Below are positions 17,259 through 23,823 of a stretch of DNA of 64,000 nt, piece after piece (position 1 is the first letter of the stretch; the number at the start of each line of letters is the position of its first letter). The position numbers were made by a program, and so were the translations under genes. The notes under the pieces were generated by a model. The model was not told the DNA's origin and did no database searches. It worked only from the letters and a program-made list of their open reading frames with translations. Origin of the DNA: Bin52 sp965213935 (GTDB lineage: Bacteria > Pseudomonadota > Alphaproteobacteria > Thalassobaculales > Thalassobaculaceae); NCBI GenBank assembly GCA_965213935.1, contig CBDCAO010000012.1, positions 372,001-436,000 of the forward strand. The letters are read 5' to 3'.

Positions 17259-17898
17259 ATCTCCTGCCGGCCCGCGACCCCACTCGCGCATGCGCTGACG
17301 CACCCGCCCGGGGGATCGCGGAACACCCTGTTCCATCCCTTGCGCAGCCAGGCGGCTGCGCCACGTCACGGCTTCCATAAGCCGCCGCAACCGTGCAGGA
17401 CCGGTTTCTTCGCCCGGTTCACGACAGTCGCAGCATCAGGATCGACCCGGCCGGTGCCTGCACTGCCGGGCGACGCCGACAGGATACGAAACAGGCCGCG
17501 GATGTCCACCCGCATCGACCCACGCCCGCACCACACCGCCATCCGGGACTGTCCCCAAGCCGGCCCGCGTGCACCCGCCTTCCGTTTTCCGGGCGGCACG
17601 CCCGCTCCCCGTGCGCATCCGCGCCCTGACCCGCGGCGGTCACTTGAACCGCACCCGGCACGACCCCGAGGCCCGCCTCGCATCGAAGCCAGTCGCACCT
17701 TCGCACAACCGGGTGAACCGGCGAGGCTGGCCGGTTCGCGAACCGGGAAAGCGCGTGGAGCCACTTCCCCGCACGGTCCTTGCAAGACACGGGCCCGCCG
17801 CCTCACCCGCACTCGCCCGGCGCTGATCGCTTGCATCAGCAGGCCAGCGGCGGTTGCGCAGCTTGTCGCCCCGAACTCCGGTTGGATATGCTCCGGGC
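17259..17898. other. Divergent intergenic region, livF / flavin oxidoreductase
   Basis: About 640 bases lie between two divergent genes. Several long open frames cross it, but they look like GC-rich shadows without conserved motifs. It must carry the promoter of the liv-ilvD operon. Only the right-hand promoter candidate was resolved. Confidence 0.35.
17863..17892 (+). promoter_or_regulatory. Candidate promoter giving a leaderless transcript
   Basis: TTGTCG (17863-17868) and TATGCT (17887-17892) with an 18-base spacer lie directly before the oxidoreductase gene. The -10 ends six bases before the ATG, so transcription would begin at or next to the A of the start codon. No Shine-Dalgarno sequence is visible. 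Confidence 0.3.
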
Positions 17899-19218
17899 AT
17901 GAAGCCCGGGAAGATCCACCTCGCCCAGTTTCTCGTACACGGCCCGAGCTACCACAGTCTCGGCATGTGGCGGCATCCGCGAACCTCGTTTGACCGAGAG
18001 TCCTGGGCCCGGCCCGAGTTCTACCAGCACATCGCGCGGGTCTGCGAACGCGGGCTGTTCGACATGGTCTTCTTCGCCGACCTCAACTACATCTCCGACA
18101 GCTACCGCAATTCTCTCGCCCCGGCGTTGCGCTACGCCGCGCAGGCCCCGGAACATGATCCGATTCCACTGCTGTCGTGGATCGCGGCCGCCACCGAGCG
18201 GATCGGGGTCGCCGCCACCTTTTCCACCAGCAACCAGCATCCGTTCTACGCCGCCCGGCTGTGGGCGACCATCGACCACCTCACCCGCGGGCGCGCAGCC
18301 TGGAACGTGGTCACCTCGATCAACCGCAACCAGCAGGCCAACTACGGGGCCGAGCGCGAACCGGCGGAGCTGCGCTACGACAAGGCGCACGAGTACATGG
18401 AGGTGTGCCGCAAGCTCTGGGGCAGCTGGGACGACGACGCGGTGGTCATGGACCGGGAGAACGCCGTCTTCGCGGATCCCGAGCGGGTCCACCGCATCGA
18501 ACACCAGGGCAGGTTCTTCGCCTCCCGCGGCCCGCTCAACGTGGTCCGCTCACCGCAGAACGGACCAGCGATCCTGCAGGCCGGGACGTCGCCAAAGGGT
18601 ATCGATTTCGCCGCCCGCTACGCCGACGGGATCTTCGCCATCCAGCCCCGGGCGGAGGACGCGGCAGCGTATTTCACCCAGGTGAAGGATCGCGTCGAGG
18701 CCATGGGCCGCAACCCGGCTCACTGCCGGATCCTGTTCGGCGCCCAGCCGATCATCGGTGACAGCGAGCAGGAGGCGCGGGAAAAGCAGGAACAGCACAA
18801 CGAGCTCGTCCCGCTCGAGGCCGGCATGGCCATCCTGTCGGCCCATCTTGATTTCGATCTCTCGGCTCTGCCTCCCGACGCCGACATGACCACGCGCAGC
18901 GAGCCGGAGCTCTACAGGATGCGCACCCGCTTCCGCACCCCGGACGGCAGGGCGATGACGGTAAGCGAGGTTGCACGGCGCCATGGCGAATCCGTGGGCC
19001 TGCCACAGTTCGTCGGCACCGTGGCAGGCGTGGCCGACCAGATGCAGGACTTCGTTACCCGGGCCGGCGGCGACGGTTTCATGCTCTCGCCGATCTACTC
19101 ACCCGGCGCCATCGAGGAGATCGTCGATCGCCTGGTCCCGGAATTCCAGCGACGCGGCATCTACCGGACCGAGTACAGGGGCATCACCCAGCGCGACCTG
19201 CTACGCCAGGAAGACTGA
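17899..19218 (+). CDS. LLM-class flavin-dependent monooxygenase (NtaA/SnaA/DszA type)
   Basis: The ~439-residue protein belongs to the FMNH2-dependent bacterial luciferase-like monooxygenases that oxidise aminopolycarboxylates, dibenzothiophene sulfone or similar compounds. Typical motifs are ARVCERGLFDMVFFADLNY near the N-terminus, NQHPFYAARLWATIDHLTRGR, the GRAAWNVVTS strand, NYGAE, and SPIYSPGAIEEIVDRLVPE near the end. It is cytoplasmic and needs a flavin reductase partner, which is not nearby. The ATG at 17899 begins the conserved sequence; an upstream TTG/CTG extension is unlikely. The substrate is unknown. Confidence 0.88.
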   Translation: MKPGKIHLAQFLVHGPSYHSLGMWRHPRTSFDRESWARPEFYQHIARVCERGLFDMVFFADLNYISDSYRNSLAPALRYAAQAPEHDPIPLLSWIAAATERIGVAATFSTSNQHPFYAARLWATIDHLTRGRAAWNVVTSINRNQQANYGAEREPAELRYDKAHEYMEVCRKLWGSWDDDAVVMDRENAVFADPERVHRIEHQGRFFASRGPLNVVRSPQNGPAILQAGTSPKGIDFAARYADGIFAIQPRAEDAAAYFTQVKDRVEAMGRNPAHCRILFGAQPIIGDSEQEAREKQEQHNELVPLEAGMAILSAHLDFDLSALPPDADMTTRSEPELYRMRTRFRTPDGRAMTVSEVARRHGESVGLPQFVGTVAGVADQMQDFVTRAGGDGFMLSPIYSPGAIEEIVDRLVPEFQRRGIYRTEYRGITQRDLLRQED

Positions 19219-19281
19219 CGCTCCGACTGTCCCGGAATACCCCTGCGTCTGACTCCGGAACCATATCCCTTCGTGCGGATC

Positions 19282-19546
19282 ATGGAGCACGCCACGGCCC
19301 TTCCCAAGGCCGCGCCGCGGTGTCCGTCCGCGCTGCATCACCTCGGCAAACGCCCGGCCGTCGGCCAGGCGATGTCGCGTCTTGCCCGATTCGGCAAGAT
19401 TGTGTGGGTTTGCCGCGGCGTCTACATGCGCCCGATCGAAACCCGTTTCAGGCAACGCGCGCCCGGCACGCTCAGCGGCGCTGCCCGAACTTTCGCACGA
19501 CGAGCTTGATGAACTCTCCACCGCGCGAACAGTCATGCCCACGGCC
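19282..19546 (+). pseudogene. AbiEi-like antitoxin (DUF6088), internally deleted
   Basis: The 5' part encodes an intact-looking N-terminus of the DUF6088/AbiEi winged-helix antitoxin family: MSRLARFGKIVWVCRGVYMR followed by PIETRFRQRAP. About 60 residues in, the sequence jumps to a different frame that reads ALPELSHDELDELSTARTVM, which matches the C-terminal end of the same family. About 100 residues of the middle, including most of the second domain, are missing. So one deletion plus a frame change has killed the gene. No AbiEii-type toxin gene is recognisable beside it. Identification is from memory of the family and should be confirmed by search. Confidence 0.6.
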
Positions 19547-20067
19547 AACAGGGCCGCACCCTTCCGTCCCCGGACAGGACACAGGCTCCATCGCCGGAGA
19601 TACCACTACACCACTCGGGATCGCCTACTTCGAGGTTCACGAGTCGACCCCAAAATGGCTGACACCTTGAACCCAAACCCGGAGAGAACATCAATATTGC
19701 ACGCCCTTCTCCCCGTTCCAACCGAAGAGCGCAACCCCGTCCCGCAAGTCACGACATGCCCTCATTTCGTCAGAATCGCCGTTTCATGCGGCGGTGGCAC
19801 GCGCAACCCGGCGGAATTGCGGGGCTCTTCGAATTGCCCGGCGAAATACGCGGGCGGCCGTCTTCGTATCGAAAGTGGATTGAATCAATCGCTCGACCCT
19901 GATTGACCTCGTCTGGGCTTACCGCGTGCAAGCTGTCTCGTTTTCATGTTCGTCATGCCTTTTTCGTAACTGCCCAGGTCTGGTTCCGCCGAGCACACGG
20001 ACGTGCTGAATTGATGGTTCTGACCAGGCAGGGTTCAGGCGGTGGTTTCGCGGAGCAGCGCAGGATT
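19547..20067. other. Degenerate region after the AbiEi-like remnant
   Basis: About 520 bases with noticeably lower GC than the flanks. A 48-codon plus-strand frame from 19756 (MPSFRQNRRFMRRWHAQPGG...) has coding-like composition, but I do not recognise it and it has no good ribosome site. The sequence around 19635 could be the edge of a lost mobile element; no transposase fragment was found. Confidence 0.25.
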
Positions 20068-20577
20068 TCAGAAGCGCAGTTGTGAGATCATCTGCATTGG
20101 ATCTGGGTGCGCCAGGGTTTCGAGGACATTCCATCGCTGTTTTCGAGCGGTGGCGATTGAGTCACCCTCTTTCATGGCACTTCGCCGAACTACTCTGAGG
20201 GTCATGCGCACCTGTGCCTGATTGCGGGTGCTCGCTACAGCCGAGACCGACACGCGCTTGTCCTCGATATCTGACCCCAGCCAGCCCTCCCTACCCCATC
20301 AAGGAGAAGCGCAACGCACTTCCGGCCAGATTCCTCCCGTGCGTTTCGACCTCAAGGCCCACCGTCGCGGCATAGTGGACGTTGTTGCTGATGCACATCA
20401 CATCACACCCTGGCTCTGTCTGTCGGGACGAATCGGCAGGAAATCGCCTGGGATCTCCGTTTTGGCCACCACTGCTCTAACCGCCTCGGCCACAACTCGA
20501 ATGAACTTCCCGCCGGCCTGAGAGAATTCGCGAAATCGGAAAACGAAACCGGGCGCTTGTTTGCCGCCCCATGAACG
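20068..20577 (-). pseudogene. Degenerate reading frame, unrecognised
   Basis: Directly behind the stop of the SH3-like gene, and in its frame, an open stretch without a start codon reads APGFVFRFREFSQAGGKFIR and continues (VVAEAVRAVVAKTEIPGDFL) to a stop near 20291. A coding-like stretch then resumes in the next frame (GWLGSDIEDKRVSVSAVAST) and ends at 20068. Residue composition looks like real protein in both parts, so I read it as one decayed gene of roughly 165 codons with a frameshift and no start. It may alternatively be the lost C-terminal part of the preceding gene, separated by a nonsense codon. Function unknown. Confidence 0.3.
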
Positions 20578-20580
20578 ATG

Positions 20581-21252
20581 TCAGGGTTTCTTCTCCCGAT
20601 GCGCTTGGCAGGTGTACATATCGACGCAAAGTTGGTTCCGCCTATCGAAATACAGGAACTCATGCGAATTGGAGCCGCCCAAGCGGATTGCTTCGCCAGC
20701 ACGGTACAGCTTGCCCATTGAAACACAAAAGACCGATCCGCCGATTGTCTCCTTTTTGTCCGTTTCCGAGTGACACGGTGCCTTGCTGGGCGGGTCCGAG
20801 CAGTTTCCATCGAAACAGGGAGGGTACCTTACCGTAAACCTACCTGACGCCGTAAACACGAACTCAGGACAGTAGTCGCCCATGCAGTACGAAAACTGTC
20901 GGATTCCCCAGCTTCGAACCGGGCGAAATCTACCCGGAAATCCTATATGGTCATCAAGGGTCCAGCCTGACGCACGATTCCTTTGCGTTGTTTCCACATA
21001 GGTCCAGAGCCCTTTCCCATACTCAGGTTTGGGCGGCCTTCTTTGCTTCTTGACGTACACCGGACTGAGTATCGGAAGCTGCGCGATGACCTGGCACTCG
21101 AAATCTGGACAAGCACGCAAGGCGGCATCATGATGGATAATGACATGTGGTTCCTGAGCGCGAACATCGCATATTCCGAATGCCAAAATAGAGAAAAGCA
21201 AAGAGACGAAACGAGTGAAATTCTTTACCGTGCTGGACTTCGGACGATCCAC
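20581..21252 (-). CDS. Exported protein with SH3-like domain
   Basis: From the GTG at 21252 the product is about 223 residues with a signal peptide (NFTRFVSLLFSILAFGI, cleavage after DVRA). The mature part opens with an SH3b-like pattern: ALRACPDFECQVIAQLPILS, then VYVKKQ, YGKGLWTYVETT and ASGWTLDDHI. Eight or more cysteines follow, several in pairs such as SYCMGDYCPEF and CVDMYTCQ, which fits a periplasmic disulfide-bonded protein. The start is uncertain: the frame is open to 21393 (TTG) with an ATG at 21327. GC is clearly lower than in flanking core genes. It follows the lipoprotein gene on the same strand and may share its message. Confidence 0.5.
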   Translation of the reverse strand: MDRPKSSTVKNFTRFVSLLFSILAFGICDVRAQEPHVIIHHDAALRACPDFECQVIAQLPILSPVYVKKQRRPPKPEYGKGLWTYVETTQRNRASGWTLDDHIGFPGRFRPVRSWGIRQFSYCMGDYCPEFVFTASGRFTVRYPPCFDGNCSDPPSKAPCHSETDKKETIGGSVFCVSMGKLYRAGEAIRLGGSNSHEFLYFDRRNQLCVDMYTCQAHREKKP

Positions 21253-21409
21253 GAATTCCGACGTGAGAATCGTAAGTCTCCCGAAGCCTTTAGTGCAACG
21301 TAAATCGGGTGCGTACGTCTCATTCATTTTCGGCTTCAACCGACTTCGCCGTACCGACAGTGTGGCCCATGAGTTATCCGGAAAATGCGACAAGAGCGCA
21401 ACCGGGCAG

Positions 21410-22468
21410 TCAATGGGAAACGATCCGCAAGATCAGAGATCGGACATTCGGCATTGCAATCGTCACATCGCCGCCATGCAGCAGTTCGCTGCCTAAACGC
21501 AATGCCGTCGATCCGTACAGGTCGTCTTCATTGAGATCATCGTCATATACGGCTATCCATAATTCATCCTCGGGAAATACTTCCTGAATGGCTTGGAAAC
21601 CGAAATCCAACGTGAATCCCGGAGTCGTAATAGTGTGCGTTTTCCCGGTGATCCGATCCCGCAGGCGTTGGGCCTCCCGGTTTGCTGCTTGCTTGCCCTT
21701 GGAAGTGCGCGCACTGGTTTCTTTCAGATCGCGCAACCTCTGTTCCTCCGCGTGGCTGAGGGGAGGACCCGGTTCGACCTCGCTTGCGGACTTCAACTTC
21801 AGCAGGAAGCGTAATTCGTCGCAATCCCGGCACTCGCGGCAGTTGGGCCGCTCGTCGTAGCGTCCACAACCCCTGCACACACGCCGTTTCGCCCCTTCGT
21901 CGCACCTGTTGCCCAGACTGCGGGAGAGATCTGCCAGTCGTCGAACCCGCGTTTGAGAAAGCGGTTCCCCCGGAGTTATCTCGCTGTTCCGCTTCTTCAC
22001 CACGAGCGGCCCCAGTTCCTCTTGGATCGCGCGTTTCTGCTTTCCAAGTGCCGACAACCGTTCTTCCGCAAGGCGGATCGATTGCAGAATATCCAGATCC
22101 CGCCGCTGCACCTGGACGAATATGTCGGGGTCGGAAAAGAAGTCGTCTCCCGCGTGGTTTTTTAGCACGACTCTGCCAATCGCGATGAAGAATCTCCTGT
22201 CGTGAACCTTGTTGGCGATCTTCCGAATCGATGCTGTTTCGGTCTTCGGGGAGGATCGGGCACTCGAAATGGGCGTCCGCGCCGAAGCCGAGACCTCACT
22301 CGGCGGCGTAGCGGCCGGCATGACGACTCGCGAGCCACCGCGCGCGAGGTAGGCGTCGTCAGCGAGGCATCCGGACAGGGCGAACAAGATCGGCAGGCCG
22401 GTGACAGCTAGAAGACCGACCGACCGCCATGCCGTGTCGCGGCAACATTTCGAATGCGAGTTGAACAT
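21410..22468 (-). CDS. Lipoprotein with a split C2-like domain and Cys-rich insert
   Basis: The 352-residue protein starts with a lipoprotein signal (LPILFALSGC, lipobox Cys at 34). After a Ser/Pro/Thr-rich linker, residues ~93-121 (FFIAIGRVVLK...DDFFSDPDIFVQVQ) look like the first strands of a C2 domain. Residues ~285-330 (DELWIAVYDDDLNEDDLYGS) look like its later strands with the acidic loop. Between them lies an insert of about 160 residues, largely helical, with two copies of a PG-PLS...RRL-DL motif (around 167 and 233) and six cysteines (189-216) spaced as CxxC pairs, suggestive of a zinc knuckle. A GAGGA lies about ten bases before the ATG. The C2 call is by eye only. Confidence 0.5.
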   Translation of the reverse strand: MFNSHSKCCRDTAWRSVGLLAVTGLPILFALSGCLADDAYLARGGSRVVMPAATPPSEVSASARTPISSARSSPKTETASIRKIANKVHDRRFFIAIGRVVLKNHAGDDFFSDPDIFVQVQRRDLDILQSIRLAEERLSALGKQKRAIQEELGPLVVKKRNSEITPGEPLSQTRVRRLADLSRSLGNRCDEGAKRRVCRGCGRYDERPNCRECRDCDELRFLLKLKSASEVEPGPPLSHAEEQRLRDLKETSARTSKGKQAANREAQRLRDRITGKTHTITTPGFTLDFGFQAIQEVFPEDELWIAVYDDDLNEDDLYGSTALRLGSELLHGGDVTIAMPNVRSLILRIVSH

Positions 22469-23058
22469 GTCCGGTCGATCCTCTTCGAGGCCTGTTTCGG
22501 TCAGTCAATTGTCGCTCATTCTCGCCCGGTCGGCTACCGACAAGGTACAGACCTGCCCACCTGTAAATGTCGAGTCCTGGCCGCCGGTGTGCATGTGGGT
22601 CGCAGGTTGGCTGGCTAGCGTGATCGATTCACGATCTGCAATATAGAAGCTTGGCGTCGGTCGCGGGAAACCACGGTCGAGACGATCACATTGAGGAGAC
22701 TGGGCCGGGCGACCGGACACGCGTCGGGCGAGTCCGTAGCCCGACGCGCTGCGGTCGGGGTGGACATTCTCACCTACTCCGGTCTTGTCGCGACGGGACC
22801 CCGACGCAGACGGTCCCATTCGCCCGTTTCGGCGGCGCTTTCCGGCGGGTACAATCTGCGTCGATCGGTGAACCATGCTCTTCCTCGCATTCGCGTCCTC
22901 GGTCTGGTGAAACCTGCCGGTGGGCTCTGGCGGAGATCATCGTGGGGTCGCGGTTGCCGTTAGCGCATCGGAACGAACAGGAGATTGAAGCATATTGAGA
23001 TTCCTGCGCACGGGAGTAGCCTTGTCGCTATACGGGGTCCTTCTGGCCGTCACCTACA
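22469..23058. other. Intergenic/degenerate stretch
   Basis: About 590 bases between the lipoprotein gene and the brxL scrap. Near its right end a TTG-started plus frame (LRFLRTGVALSLYGVLLAVT) looks like the signal peptide of an exported protein, but it runs into the brxL-derived segment and stops after 33 codons. This suggests that the junction at about 23056 truncated another gene. Nothing else recognisable. Confidence 0.3.
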
Positions 23059-23245
23059 CCACGAACTACTCAACACCTTCGGGGCCGAACGTGTAGCTGA
23101 AATGGGTATTGCGGACCTTGCTCTTGAACACCCTCTTCTGCTGTTCCTTGACCCGTCGGCGGGATTCAAGGTCAGTCGGCAGACCCACTCCAAGTCTTCG
23201 TCACCCGTCACCGACGTCCATTTCGGGGCCCGGGAATAACAGCTT
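23059..23245 (-). pseudogene. Fragment of a BREX brxL gene
   Basis: This 187-base stretch aligns in the same orientation with 61617-61797 of the brxL gene further right. By eye about nine in ten bases agree, and one 7-base tandem duplication near 23207 breaks the frame. In minus-strand reading it retains FPGPEMDV, SRRRVKEQQKRVFKS and RNTHFSYT, separated by stops and shifts. It is therefore a dead piece of a second brxL copy, not a gene. It marks an earlier BREX locus at this place or a rearrangement between the two sites. Confidence 0.75.
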
Positions 23246-23295
23246 GCAGAATCGTGAGGTTGGTGACGCTCGCAGAGTGTCACTGATGCTGGGCG

Positions 23296-23469
23296 ATGAT
23301 TCGGGCAGGCGCGCTCGTCGTCCTCAATCACTCAGGCGGCAAGGACAGCCAGGCCATGACCATCCTGCTGTCGGGGATCGTTCCCCGCACCCCGCTGGTG
23401 GCCGTTCAGGCCCCGCTCGGCGAGGTCGAAATCCGGCATCTGGCACCCGGGGCTCGACGCACTCCTTGA
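23296..23469 (+). pseudogene. Fragment of a PAPS-reductase-family (ATP-PPase) gene
   Basis: A 57-codon frame contains VVLNHSGGKDSQAMTILLSG, the PP-loop signature (SGGKDS) of the adenine nucleotide alpha hydrolase / PAPS reductase family, followed by IVPRTPLVAVQAPLGEVE, which continues the family pattern. It then runs into an unrelated tail and stops. Full-length relatives are at least 200 residues, so this is a remnant. In defence islands such proteins occur in phosphorothioation (DndC) and in type 4 BREX (BrxP). The adjacent brxL scrap makes a link to BREX tempting but unproven, and the two scraps are on opposite strands. Confidence 0.55.
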
Positions 23470-23809
23470 GGCTCTCTGACATGGCCGAATCACATCGAAA
23501 TCTTCGATCAAGATTTCAAGGCTCTCGAGTGACGGGCGTGAACATTCTGAACTGCGCAACGCCAAGACCGTGCCGTGCGCGATCGCTCTGTCCTGCGAGA
23601 GAGCGCACGCTTTCGGCGGCCTCTCGTTCGGCGGCAATCGCCGGTGTGCCGGCCGACCTCGACCGGGGGGTACATCGGGGGTCGGTCCGCCCCTCGGATA
23701 TCGGAAGGTTTTCATGGACTTGACGGCGAAGGCGGATGTATGAAATGAATTGAATACACGCAGGATATGCGACACTGATAGGGGTGCGGGCAGCGCCCCG
23801 CGAAAGCTT
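23470..23809. other. Region upstream of the autotransporter gene
   Basis: About 340 bases that contain no recognised gene. The A/T-richer part (23735-23785) is the likely promoter area of the autotransporter gene. Candidate -35/-10 pairs there are all weak, so none is annotated. A GGGAGGG ribosome site at 23810-23816 ends it. Confidence 0.3.
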
Positions 23810-23823
23810 GGGAGGGATCCGTG

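Noticed and set aside
22505..22876. Minus-strand 123-codon frame upstream of the lipoprotein gene
   Set aside because: Low-complexity, Arg-rich, no ribosome site; region looks non-coding.
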